The translations under genes and the position numbers were made by a program. The notes under the pieces are model-generated. The model saw only the letters and a list, made by a program, of their open reading frames with translations, did no database searches and was not told where the DNA came from. A DNA stretch of 26,481 nt from Perlabentimonas sp041656735 (lineage in GTDB: Bacteria; Bacteroidota; Bacteroidia; Bacteroidales; Tenuifilaceae): NCBI GenBank assembly GCA_041656735.1, contig JBBACY010000041.1, forward strand, positions 1 to 26,481. The letters are read 5' to 3'. Shown here piece by piece: positions 1-8,519 of the stretch; position 1 is the first letter of the stretch, and every line of letters starts with the position of its first letter.

Positions 1-380
1 TGTTGTCCACCCCCCCCCCCCGAAAATCCAGTTGCTACAGCCGTTGGATTAAAGTTTGGAGTTATAGTTCTTTCGGGAATCACTTTAATTATTGGCTTAT
101 CAAAAACTTTAGATAATGTGTAAGTAACATTATTTTCTATTTGATAAAATAGCATTTCTGAAATTGGAGCATTCACTATAATATTCTGCCCAGAGAACAT
201 TGCTGGTAAAAGCATTGCTACTACAAAACAATCTGCAACCTCATGACATAAATACCCCCCATATTCATTTGGAACAGTAAAAAAAATTTCTTTTTCGATA
301 TCATTAACTTCATCATATATTTTTGAAATAAGGTAAGTGTTTTCACCTCTAATTTCAATGAAAGGTTTATTTATAATCAT
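1..380 (-). CDS. PP-loop ATPase-like protein, N-terminal part only
   Basis: The gene starts with ATG at 380-378 and runs off the window edge. About 120 residues precede a sequence reading ATGFSGG, followed after a run of glycine codons by VDN. This matches the SGGVDS-type P-loop of the adenine nucleotide alpha-hydrolase (PP-loop) superfamily, which adenylates a substrate before amide or thiol transfer; asparagine synthase, QueC and WbpG-type sugar amidotransferases are members. The glycine codons sit in a run of 12 G (C at 10-21 on the plus strand). In the frame from the ATG the run reads SGGGGGQ; 8 or 11 G would restore GVDN. The gene is therefore out of phase here, or the run length is wrong. 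Its start codon overlaps the stop of the preceding gene (ATGA), so the two are translationally coupled. The superfamily call rests on one motif; the substrate is unknown. Confidence 0.6.
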   Translation of the reverse strand, partial: MIINKPFIEIRGENTYLISKIYDEVNDIEKEIFFTVPNEYGGYLCHEVADCFVVAMLLPAMFSGQNIIVNAPISEMLFYQIENNVTYTLSKVFDKPIIKVIPERTITPNFNPTAVATGFSGGGGGQ

Positions 381-1324
381 AAGACTAATAGTTCTATTTC
401 TTTTAAATTATTAGATTCATATCTTTGGTCTACTGGCAATGGTAATAAGCATTTAGCTAACTTATATTCAAAATCATTTTCACTTGTCCACTCCAATACA
501 TTTTGCCAATAAGTAGCCACAAATATTTTATTCTCAATTAGCTTCTTCTTTAACTCGGCTCCTGAATCAAAAAAATATGGATAAACCAATGGCACAGAAT
601 TTGAGGATAAGTTTAAACTTAACAAGTTTGTACTGGAAAGTTTTGAATTCAGATATTCAAAGTTTTGTTTTCTACTTTCAGCAACACTATTATAATCGAT
701 AGAAGAGAGTAGTCTTTGTGTTAGCTTTGACATCTTTTTAATAGGTTGGTTCATTAAAGAGTCATCATTACTTACAAAAGCGGCATAAAACTCTTCTGCT
801 CCTTTATCAATACGTCCAAGCAAATGCTCAAACCTCTGATATGATATATCTGTTTCAAATCCATCATCAAGCAAAGTATCTGTATAAAGATAAGCACCAT
901 CAGGTACACCAAAAAACTTACGTAGCGAATAAAATGTATCTATCCCCGTTAAAGGTTTAGAGTAGAATGCTTGAGAATTATCAACAATTAAATTCTTACA
1001 TTGTTGTGCAACCTTGTCAACATTATTATCACAAATTCCAAAATAGTTGGTATATACAAAAACTTCCGTTATTTTTACTTTTGAGTAATCAAATAGAGGA
1101 AGTAAGTTTTCATCGATATGATAAAATTCTACTTTTAGGCCTAACTTTTCAATAGGTTCAAGCATTACATCGCATGTATAGTAGGGTAAATAAACCTTTT
1201 TATACTGTTTTGCTCTTAGAATATACTCAAATGCATTGCGCCCTAAATTTAAGCGAAGTGCACTTTTATGATACTCCTCACCTTTGGGTAGTTCTAATTC
1301 AAAATATCCTCCAATTGCAGCCAT
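377..1324 (-). CDS. Short DegT/DnrJ/EryC1-like PLP-dependent protein
   Basis: This 315-residue protein looks like a fold-type I PLP enzyme related to sugar aminotransferases. An Asp in IVDNSQAF (D115) fits the residue that contacts the PLP pyridine nitrogen. The segment SLRKFFGVPDGAYL carries a Lys (K136) where the Schiff-base lysine is expected. It is shorter than typical DegT proteins (about 370-400 residues), mostly at the C-terminal end, so its activity may differ from ordinary transamination. It begins one base after the stop of the ATP-grasp gene and its stop overlaps the start of the PP-loop gene, so the three are probably made together. I infer a role in modifying a polysaccharide residue. 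The substrate cannot be read from sequence. Confidence 0.6.
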   Translation of the reverse strand: MAAIGGYFELELPKGEEYHKSALRLNLGRNAFEYILRAKQYKKVYLPYYTCDVMLEPIEKLGLKVEFYHIDENLLPLFDYSKVKITEVFVYTNYFGICDNNVDKVAQQCKNLIVDNSQAFYSKPLTGIDTFYSLRKFFGVPDGAYLYTDTLLDDGFETDISYQRFEHLLGRIDKGAEEFYAAFVSNDDSLMNQPIKKMSKLTQRLLSSIDYNSVAESRKQNFEYLNSKLSSTNLLSLNLSSNSVPLVYPYFFDSGAELKKKLIENKIFVATYWQNVLEWTSENDFEYKLAKCLLPLPVDQRYESNNLKEIELLVL

Positions 1325-1325
1325 A

Positions 1326-2525
1326 TTAATCTACAAGTACTTTAACCCATTCATCAATTGATAGCATCATTCTATCGAGTTGTTCCTGAGTTTCAAACCT
1401 CAAAACCAATGTTCCGATCGCATCATTTGCAGCATTAAATAATTTAACCTGTTCTCCAATCTTTACCCATAAGTCGACTTCAACAAGGTGGTCTTTTTTT
1501 ATTGTTTCGCTAATTACTAGACCTTTAAACTTGCCTTTTTTATTTGAGTGAAGTATTATTTCAGCCCAAAACCCATTGTAAACCGGCATAGAAAGGTTTT
1601 CTACTTTTTCGCCTAAAGCAGTTTTAATACTATTCCTAATTAAATCTGTATTTGTAGCATATTTTAGTATTTCAGATAATCTATTTCCTCCACCTCGGGG
1701 TGAAACTTCCATAATGTATGGAATATTATCTGTGCCTACCCTTACTTCAATGTTATAAATTGAGGTGCCAAGATTTAATAACTTAACAAGCCGTTTTAAT
1801 TCTGCTTCTAATTGTTTCTGATGCTTATTTTCTATTGAGGCGGGCCAACTATAAGCAGCTGGAGTATATGGGTTGGCTGCTTTTTTGTCGAAATACTGAT
1901 TTGAAAATGATATATACTTTAAATCATTGCTGATAGAAAAACAATCGGTATCAGAAGAAAACCCCAATTGTGTAATAAATTCTTCGATAATAAATTGTTT
2001 GCTAAGTGAATTGGCTAAAGCTTCTTCTATTGCCCGAGGTAAGTCTGTTTTATCAGCTACTTTTGTTACCCCTTTACTCCCAGCGGAATCAACGGGTTTA
2101 ACAATAATTGGGAATTGAAAAATATATAATTCCTTAAGAGATTCTGCTATTGATTTGAATCCTTTTGCCTTGGGAACATTAAACTTGTGCTCAGCTAAAA
2201 ACTTTCTAAATAATGCCTTGTTTTGGAGGATTTCAACAGAGCTGTATGGGCAGCCTGATAAACCTAACTTTTCAGCCACATACGATGCTGTTAATACACC
2301 AGGGTCTACAGCAAATGACATGATACCATCAATCTTTAACCTTTTTGCAAGTTTGAGTACAGCTTCTTTGTCAGTAATATTTACATTATGATACTCGTTA
2401 GAGTATTTATGAGCAATATTGTCAGGGAGGTAATCGCATGTAATAACATAGTGACCAAGTTCTTGAGCGGTTTTTATTACAGGCATTAAGTACCTTAGTC
2501 CGCCTAATAGTAGCAACTTCTTCAT
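1326..2525 (-). CDS. ATP-grasp carboxylate-amine ligase family protein
   Basis: The 399-residue protein has the ATP-grasp layout. An N-terminal Rossmann-like pre-ATP domain begins KKLLLLGG. A glycine-rich loop follows at about 143-152 (KPVDSAGSKG, K143 a likely ATP ligand), then an EE pair at 181-182 and a C-terminal metal site with E260, E273 and the PRGGGNR segment (277-283). The family joins a carboxylate to an amine through an acyl phosphate, using ATP. Its start overlaps the aminotransferase stop by one base (TAATG) and the next gene follows one base after its own stop. One plausible role is to acylate the amino group made by the neighbouring sugar aminotransferase with an amino or hydroxy acid; this is inference. 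Family assignment is firm, substrate unknown. Confidence 0.8.
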   Translation of the reverse strand: MKKLLLLGGLRYLMPVIKTAQELGHYVITCDYLPDNIAHKYSNEYHNVNITDKEAVLKLAKRLKIDGIMSFAVDPGVLTASYVAEKLGLSGCPYSSVEILQNKALFRKFLAEHKFNVPKAKGFKSIAESLKELYIFQFPIIVKPVDSAGSKGVTKVADKTDLPRAIEEALANSLSKQFIIEEFITQLGFSSDTDCFSISNDLKYISFSNQYFDKKAANPYTPAAYSWPASIENKHQKQLEAELKRLVKLLNLGTSIYNIEVRVGTDNIPYIMEVSPRGGGNRLSEILKYATNTDLIRNSIKTALGEKVENLSMPVYNGFWAEIILHSNKKGKFKGLVISETIKKDHLVEVDLWVKIGEQVKLFNAANDAIGTLVLRFETQEQLDRMMLSIDEWVKVLVD

Positions 2526-3655
2526 TATTTATTTTTTAAAATATTAATTATTCTTGTAATGTCTATTTGCAGTAGATCGGGATAAATTGGCAAACAAATA
2601 ACCTCTTTAGCTATTTTTGTTGCAATTAATAAATTTGTTGGTTTAGATGATTCTAAACTTTTATACATCGAAAATTCGCTGATTAATGGGTAAAAATAAC
2701 GACGCCCGAAAATATTGTTCTGTTTTAACTTTTCGTAGAGTTCATCTCGGCTTATTCCATATTCTTTTTCGTCGATAAAAATTGGGAAGTAAGCATAGTT
2801 AGAGTTGGTATCAATTGGTTCGGGTAACAAAGAGATGCCTTTTGTATTAGAAAGTTCTGTTCTATAAGTATCGGCAATAATTTTACGCTTTTTGATATTC
2901 TCATCGTAATGCTTTAGTTGAACAAGCCCAAGTGCGGCTTGCATTTCGTTCATTTTTGAGTTTATGCCAGGCGCCATAATAGTAGTTTCACCTGCAAATC
3001 CAAAATTCTTTAGGTAGTCTATTCTTTTCTTTGTGGCTTGGTTATGACAAACAATGGCACCACCCTCCATAGTGTTAAATACCTTGGTAGCGTGAAAACT
3101 AAGAATGGATAGATCGCCAAAGTTACAGATGCCAACATCTTTGTGCTTAACCCCAAAGCAGTGAGCAGCATCGTAAATTACTTTTAGTCCGTAAGTATCG
3201 GCTATTTCCTGTATTCTTTCCACTTTACAGGGGTTTCCATATACGTGTACAGGTAAAATAGCCGTGGTTTTCGGGGTAATTGCTGCCTCAATTTTTTCTG
3301 GATCGAGATTGCCAAATTCTGGTTCAATATCCACAAATACTGGTTTTATATTGTTCCACCATAGGCTATGTGTTGTAGCTACAAAACTGTATGGTGTAGT
3401 AATTACTTCGCCAGTAATTCGCAACACCTGCAACGCTGTAACCAAAGCCAAAGTGCCATTAGCAAAGAGCGAAATATACGGAACACCTAAAAACTGAGCT
3501 AATTCTTTCTCTAACTGCTGATGAAATGGGCCATTGTTAGTGAGTATTTTATTTTCCCATATTTTCTGTAAATAGGGAATAAACTCTTGTAGGTCTGGCA
3601 ATGAGGGTTGGGTAACGTAAATTGGTTTGCTATTTACTCTGCTTTTATCTGTCAT
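2525..3655 (-). CDS. DegT/DnrJ/EryC1/StrS sugar aminotransferase (VioA/FdtB-like)
   Basis: This is a PLP-dependent nucleotide-sugar aminotransferase of 376 residues. The segment SFHATKVFNTMEGG holds the Schiff-base lysine (K191), and YDAAHCFG holds the PLP-binding Asp (D162). These motifs resemble VioA and FdtB/QdtB, which aminate dTDP-4-keto- or dTDP-3-keto-6-deoxyhexoses with glutamate as donor. With rmlA and rmlB close by and no 3,4-ketoisomerase (FdtA/QdtA) in view, amination at C4 is the simpler guess. The open frame extends to an ATG at 3727, but that would overlap the flippase gene by 83 bases. I choose ATG at 3655, which overlaps by 11 bases and gives the usual family N-terminus just before the PIYVTQPSLP segment. 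3- versus 4-amino specificity is not settled. Confidence 0.85.
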   Translation of the reverse strand: MTDKSRVNSKPIYVTQPSLPDLQEFIPYLQKIWENKILTNNGPFHQQLEKELAQFLGVPYISLFANGTLALVTALQVLRITGEVITTPYSFVATTHSLWWNNIKPVFVDIEPEFGNLDPEKIEAAITPKTTAILPVHVYGNPCKVERIQEIADTYGLKVIYDAAHCFGVKHKDVGICNFGDLSILSFHATKVFNTMEGGAIVCHNQATKKRIDYLKNFGFAGETTIMAPGINSKMNEMQAALGLVQLKHYDENIKKRKIIADTYRTELSNTKGISLLPEPIDTNSNYAYFPIFIDEKEYGISRDELYEKLKQNNIFGRRYFYPLISEFSMYKSLESSKPTNLLIATKIAKEVICLPIYPDLLQIDITRIINILKNK

Positions 3656-5099
3656 TGTTTTTTTTATTAAACTTTTCTGTAACCAATTCCTTAATAAAGA
3701 TGTAGTCTCTAAATTTTGTAATCTCACAAAATATTAGGATAAAACCTGCTCCTGTTATAATCTGAGATATTAGTACGAGTGAATTACTAAAGGGTAAAAT
3801 TTCCCCTAGAAAAAAGACACCTATTCCCATAGTAAGGGCTAATCCAAATGAAGGGAGAATATCCAAAATCTGCTCTTTGAATGAATAGCCAATAAAGCGC
3901 CCACTCCAGTAGCTGTTAAGGTAGTATGCAAGCAATGTGTTAATCATCATACCAACTATCATAATTTTTATGCCCCAAATTACCCCAATAATAATAGTTG
4001 GTATAGCAATAATCTTTTTAATTACCTCTAGTTTTAAAAATAAATCAGAACGGCCAGACACTTGGAGCATATTCAAATTGAGTGCATGTAATGGATACAT
4101 CATACCAACAAAGCAAAGCATTTGTAAGTAAATAATTGATGGTTCCCATTTGTCACCAATAAGTGTTAATATCATAGGCTTAGCAATAGCAGCCATACCA
4201 ATCATTAGCGTAAATGTAATTAGCATTGTGCTGCGAATAAGTTTTTGATAGTTTCTTTTGAGTCGATGTTTGTCGTCCTGAATGCTCGAAAGTATTGGGT
4301 ATGTTACCCTTCCAATAATAGCGTTTAAGTTTTGTGAAGGGATTTTATTAAATTCATTTGCACGGGTATAGTATCCTAGATCTTGAGCCGAAAAGAATTT
4401 CCCAATTACAAGGTAGTATATATTTCTATATAATGTGTCAATCAATCCGCTAACCAGCAATTTGCCCCCAAACCCAAATAGTTCTTTAAACGACTGAGTG
4501 CTGAAAACTAATAAGGGCCTCCACTTGTTCCAAAGCCATAGTAACAGAGAGTTGAAAGCCTGCTTGCTTAATCGTTGGGCAACTAAACTCCAAACTCCAT
4601 AACCTGAATAGGCCATTGAAATAGCAATTATTCCTGAACCTAAGGATGCAATGATAGAGATACGGGCTTGTAACTTAAAATCGATTCGCTTCGTTAGTAT
4701 TGTTCTTTGGATAAGGGTCAGCGAGTCTATTATTAGGATAGCACCTAAAACTTGGACAATTGCTTTTAATTGTGGCTCGTTGAAAAAAGCTGCAATGGGT
4801 TGAGCTGAGAAAAAAAGGATCGTAAAAAATAAGATTCCAGCTAATAGATTGAAGTAGAAAACTGTTGAGAAATCAACATCAGTACAATTTTTTTTACGTA
4901 TTAGCGCACTGCTAAATCCGCTATTAATAAATGATTCTGAAACAGCTATAAAAACTGTTATCATGCCAATTAAACCAAACTCCCGAGGAGAAAGCAGTCG
5001 TGCAAGAATAATGCCAGCAATAAAGGTAATACCCATATTGGCAAATTGGTCAATAAAACTCCACAGAAGACCTGAAACCGTTTTTTGTTTTAATGACAT
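3645..5099 (-). CDS. Wzx-type lipid-linked oligosaccharide flippase (MOP/MATE family)
   Basis: This 484-residue integral membrane protein has about 12-14 hydrophobic segments. Its N-terminus (TVSGLLWSFIDQFANMG, then ILARLLSPREFGLIGM) is typical of the TuaB/WzxC branch of the MOP exporter superfamily. Such proteins move undecaprenyl-pyrophosphate-linked repeat units across the inner membrane for assembly by a Wzy polymerase. The gene lies 3 bases downstream of rmlA and overlaps the next aminotransferase gene, so it belongs to the same transcript. A Wzx together with the Wzz-like and Wza-like proteins of the locus points to the Wzx/Wzy pathway. No Wzy is visible in the window. Family is clear; the exact glycan is not. 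Confidence 0.88.
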   Translation of the reverse strand: MSLKQKTVSGLLWSFIDQFANMGITFIAGIILARLLSPREFGLIGMITVFIAVSESFINSGFSSALIRKKNCTDVDFSTVFYFNLLAGILFFTILFFSAQPIAAFFNEPQLKAIVQVLGAILIIDSLTLIQRTILTKRIDFKLQARISIIASLGSGIIAISMAYSGYGVWSLVAQRLSKQAFNSLLLWLWNKWRPLLVFSTQSFKELFGFGGKLLVSGLIDTLYRNIYYLVIGKFFSAQDLGYYTRANEFNKIPSQNLNAIIGRVTYPILSSIQDDKHRLKRNYQKLIRSTMLITFTLMIGMAAIAKPMILTLIGDKWEPSIIYLQMLCFVGMMYPLHALNLNMLQVSGRSDLFLKLEVIKKIIAIPTIIIGVIWGIKIMIVGMMINTLLAYYLNSYWSGRFIGYSFKEQILDILPSFGLALTMGIGVFFLGEILPFSNSLVLISQIITGAGFILIFCEITKFRDYIFIKELVTEKFNKKNNDR

Positions 5100-5102
5100 T
5101 AA

Positions 5103-5975
5103 TTATAGCGTGATAATTCTTTGTAGATACTCAAAATATTTCCCTTTCATATTCTTAATCTGTTCTTGCAATTGTTTGCTTGTAATCCATCCGTATGTTA
5201 AGGCAATTTCCTCAATACAAGCAATCTTTAAACTAGTTCGTTTTTCAACTGCTTTAACAAATTCAGTGGCTTCCGTCAGAGCTTCGTGGGTGCCGGTATC
5301 AAGCCAAGCGTACCCGCGGCTAAGAGTTTGTAATTTGAGTTGCTGTCGGTTTAGGTATTCTTCGTTTACAGAGGTAATTTCAAGTTCTCCTCGGGCTGAG
5401 GGCTTTACTTTTTTTGCAATTTCAACCACAGAATTAGGATAAAAATACAAGCCTACAACTGCATTATTGCTTTTGGGGTTCTTCGGTTTCTCCTCTATGT
5501 TTAATACGTTTCCTTCTTTGTCCACCTCTGCAACGCCATAACGTTCAGGATCGTCCACATAGTAACCGAATACTACGGCCTTGTTCTCTTCCTCAACTGT
5601 TTTTAAACTATGTTTAAGTAATTTTTGCAATCCTGCACCGTAAAATATATTGTCACCTAGCACTAGACAAACGTTGTCATTGCCAATAAATTCTTCACCT
5701 AGGATAAATGCCTGTGCTAGTCCATCGGGTGAGGGTTGTTCCTTGTAGCTGAATTTTACACCCAGCTGGCTGCCGTCGCCAAAAAGTTCTTTGAAGTTTG
5801 GCAGGTCGTGGGGTGTTGAAATGATAAGTATTTCTCTTATGCCTGCCAACATTAGTACCGACAAAGGGTAATATATCATTGGTTTGTCGTAGATGGGGAG
5901 TAGTTGCTTTGAGACTACTTTTGTTATGGGGTGAAGCCGGGTTCCTGCTCCGCCTGCTAGTATTATACCTTTCAT
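5103..5975 (-). CDS. rmlA: Glucose-1-phosphate thymidylyltransferase
   Basis: RmlA (RfbA) converts glucose-1-phosphate and dTTP to dTDP-glucose in the cytoplasm, the first step to dTDP-deoxysugars. At 290 residues it has the normal family length. Visible marks are the nucleotide-binding loop GGAGTRLHPIT (8-18) followed by SKQLLP, the metal-binding Asp in VLGDNIFYG (D108), and EKPKNPKSNNAVVGLYFY in the sugar-binding half. It follows rmlB by 43 bases and precedes the flippase by 3. Neither rmlC nor rmlD is next to it, so the product is probably not dTDP-rhamnose made from this cluster alone. Identification is secure. Confidence 0.96.
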   Translation of the reverse strand: MKGIILAGGAGTRLHPITKVVSKQLLPIYDKPMIYYPLSVLMLAGIREILIISTPHDLPNFKELFGDGSQLGVKFSYKEQPSPDGLAQAFILGEEFIGNDNVCLVLGDNIFYGAGLQKLLKHSLKTVEEENKAVVFGYYVDDPERYGVAEVDKEGNVLNIEEKPKNPKSNNAVVGLYFYPNSVVEIAKKVKPSARGELEITSVNEEYLNRQQLKLQTLSRGYAWLDTGTHEALTEATEFVKAVEKRTSLKIACIEEIALTYGWITSKQLQEQIKNMKGKYFEYLQRIITL

Positions 5976-6018
5976 AATTTGTTTTTTAATGTACCCCGAT
6001 AAACTCTGTGGTCGTTTA

Positions 6019-7074
6019 TTAAATAGACGTACCTAATCGTTCTAGGCCGTAATTATTTTTGGTAACGGCTTCGCACCAATCAATATTATTAAGATACCAT
6101 TGGATGGTTTTATGCATGCCAGTTTCAAAAGTTTCTTCAGGCTTCCAACCAAGTTCTTTATCAATCTTCGAAGCATCAATTGCGTAGCGAAAATCGTGCC
6201 CGGGTCTGTCGGTTACAAAGGTTATTTGTTCCTTATAACTTTCGCCGTTTGCTTTTGGGCTCAATTTGTCGAGTGTGCTGCAAATTGTGTTTACAACGTC
6301 TATATTCTTCTTCTCGTTATGCCCACCAATGTTGTATGTTTCGCCAGGTTCGCCATTTTGTAAAACGGTTAGTAGTGCTTTCGCATGGTCGTTAACAAAT
6401 AGCCAATCCCTCACATTCTCACCCTTACCATATACGGGTATTTCTTTACCCTGCAATGCCTTAATAATGACTACAGGGATTAGTTTCTCTGGGAATTGGT
6501 ATGCACCATAGTTATTTGAGCAGTTGGTGATTAAGGTTGGCAAACCGTAGGTGTGAAACCATGCCCTCACTAAGTGGTCAGATGATGCTTTGCTTGATGA
6601 ATATGGGGAACGGGGATCGTATGATGTTTCCTCGGTAAAAAGTCCTGTGTCACCCAATTCACCATAAACCTCATCGGTTGAGATATGGAGGAAACGAAAT
6701 ATAGTTTTGGAACTTTCTTCTAATGATTTCCAGTACTCCTTAGCCTCTTCGAGTAGTGTATGCGTACCCACAATATTTGTTCGAATAAATTCTGCGGAAC
6801 CATCAATTGACCTATCAACATGCGATTCTGCTGCTAAATGCATTATTTCATCTGGCTTATATTGTTGAAAGATTCGTTTAATCTCTTTTGAGTTACAAAT
6901 ATCTACCTTTTCAAAAGTGTATCTTTCTGAATTTGATATTTCCTCTAAAGATTCAAGGTGACCAGCATAAGTTAACTTGTCAACATTAACTACCGTATGA
7001 TTTGTGTTTTTTATTATATGTCTGATTAAGGCTGACCCAATAAAGCCAGCACCGCCCGTGATTAAGATTTTCAT
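6019..7074 (-). CDS. rmlB: dTDP-glucose 4,6-dehydratase
   Basis: RmlB (RfbB) is an NAD-dependent extended short-chain dehydrogenase that turns dTDP-glucose into dTDP-4-keto-6-deoxyglucose. The 351-residue sequence shows the NAD-binding GGAGFIGS at 7-14 and the HISTDEVYGE segment with the catalytic Thr-Asp-Glu (133-135). The YSSSK pair follows (Y158, K162). It stands between the UDP-HexNAc dehydrogenase gene (37 bases upstream) and rmlA. Its keto product is the likely substrate of the DegT-family aminotransferase encoded downstream. Length and motifs are those of the family. Confidence 0.96.
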   Translation of the reverse strand: MKILITGGAGFIGSALIRHIIKNTNHTVVNVDKLTYAGHLESLEEISNSERYTFEKVDICNSKEIKRIFQQYKPDEIMHLAAESHVDRSIDGSAEFIRTNIVGTHTLLEEAKEYWKSLEESSKTIFRFLHISTDEVYGELGDTGLFTEETSYDPRSPYSSSKASSDHLVRAWFHTYGLPTLITNCSNNYGAYQFPEKLIPVVIIKALQGKEIPVYGKGENVRDWLFVNDHAKALLTVLQNGEPGETYNIGGHNEKKNIDVVNTICSTLDKLSPKANGESYKEQITFVTDRPGHDFRYAIDASKIDKELGWKPEETFETGMHKTIQWYLNNIDWCEAVTKNNYGLERLGTSI

Positions 7075-7111
7075 TTTTGGTATAGTATTAATTTGTTTAC
7101 TCCTAGTTTTA

Positions 7112-8413
7112 CTATAAACTCCAGTAACTTAAACCCTCTGGTCTATTATTTCGGAACACGCCTTTAATGTCGACAAAGATACAACTGCTTGCTGCTATAG
7201 TATTGAAATAGTTAGACTCAAGCGCAAGATACTCTTTGTGATTTACAGCAACTATAATTGCATCGTACTTACCAGTGGGTTTTTCTGATAGCTGGATGTA
7301 GTATTCTTCAAGGGTTTCTTGGTAATCGGCATAGGGGTCAACCACATCAATTATCTTTATGCCAAATGAACGTAACTCGCTAACAACATCAGCAACCTTA
7401 GAATTCCTTATATCGCTAACATTCTCCTTAAAGGTAACCCCCATAATTAGGATTCGGGCATCCTTTAGGTTCTTGTCTGCTGATGTAATTTTCTTTACAG
7501 TTTCTTTGGCAATGTAGCCTCCCATTGAGTCGTTAATTGAGCGACCTGAACTGATAATTTGCGCGTGGTGACCTAATTGCTTTGCTTTGTAAACAAGATA
7601 ATAGGGATCTACACCAATGCAGTGTCCGCCAACTAGCCCAGGGAAGAATTTAAGGAAATTCCATTTTGTGCCTGCTGCTTCAAGAACTTCGTAAGTGTTA
7701 ATATCCATACGATTGAATATAAGCGACAGCTCATTCATAAAGGCAATATTGATATCACGCTGGGTGTTTTCAATAATTTTTGCAGCTTCAGCAACCTTTA
7801 TAGAGCTGGCTCTGTGCACACCCGCTTCAATGATTAGTTCGTATGTTTTGGCAATAATTTCTGAAGACTCCGCATCACATCCCGAGGAAACCTTTACTAT
7901 TTTAGTTAGTGTATGTTCCTTATCGCCTGGGTTTATGCGTTCAGGCGAGAATCCCACTTTAAAATCATCAATATATTTTAGGCCAGATATTTCTTCTAGT
8001 AGTGGCACACAATCCTGTTCTGTACAACCTGGATAAACAGTTGATTCATAAACTACATAATCGCCTTTTTTTAAAACATTCGCAACCGTTTTGGTAGCGG
8101 CTAACACAGGCCCGAGGTCGGGCAGATTATGGTCGTCGATGGGCGTGGGTACTGCTATCACGTAAAACTTTGCGTCTTTTAAATCATTAGGGTTTGCAGT
8201 GTATAGAATATCGCACCCTTCAAATGCTTCTGGTTCTAGTTCACGGCTAGGGTCAATACCCTGCTTTATTGATTCAACACGTTCTGGTTTTATATCAAAT
8301 CCAATAATGGATAATTTTTTTGCAAATTCAATAGCAATAGGTAAACCTACGTAACCTAAACCTATAACTGCAAGTTTTTCTTGTTTTGTGATTATCGAAT
8401 TGTAAAGGTTCAT
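7112..8413 (-). CDS. UDP-N-acetylhexosamine 6-dehydrogenase (TviB/WbpO-like)
   Basis: This 433-residue nucleotide-sugar dehydrogenase has an N-terminal GLGYVGLP NAD-binding loop (18-25), a helical linker (KVAEAAKIIENTQRDINIA, about 206-224) and the catalytic cysteine in GGHCIGVDPYYL (C265). The GVDPYYL ending is typical of the TviB/WbpO/WbpA group, which oxidises UDP-GlcNAc or UDP-GalNAc to the 6-uronic acid in two NAD-dependent steps. The UDP-glucose dehydrogenases have GGSCF instead. It would supply a HexNAcA residue, or its precursor, for the polysaccharide. A 106-base gap separates it from the upstream wzz-like gene. The choice between GlcNAc and GalNAc cannot be made from motifs. Confidence 0.9.
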   Translation of the reverse strand: MNLYNSIITKQEKLAVIGLGYVGLPIAIEFAKKLSIIGFDIKPERVESIKQGIDPSRELEPEAFEGCDILYTANPNDLKDAKFYVIAVPTPIDDHNLPDLGPVLAATKTVANVLKKGDYVVYESTVYPGCTEQDCVPLLEEISGLKYIDDFKVGFSPERINPGDKEHTLTKIVKVSSGCDAESSEIIAKTYELIIEAGVHRASSIKVAEAAKIIENTQRDINIAFMNELSLIFNRMDINTYEVLEAAGTKWNFLKFFPGLVGGHCIGVDPYYLVYKAKQLGHHAQIISSGRSINDSMGGYIAKETVKKITSADKNLKDARILIMGVTFKENVSDIRNSKVADVVSELRSFGIKIIDVVDPYADYQETLEEYYIQLSEKPTGKYDAIIVAVNHKEYLALESNYFNTIAASSCIFVDIKGVFRNNRPEGLSYWSL

Positions 8414-8519
8414 CGTTTTAGATTAGATTTTAGAATTTGGGTTCTTGCTGTGTTTAGAATTCTTGGTTTGGTGGTTTGGTTTTTTTTGAGATAAAAAAGA
8501 GTAGAGTTATAAAATAAGA

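Noticed and set aside
3656..3727. Upstream start of the sugar aminotransferase at 3727
   Set aside because: The extra 24 residues match no family N-terminus and would overlap the flippase gene by 83 bases. ATG at 3655 fits better.
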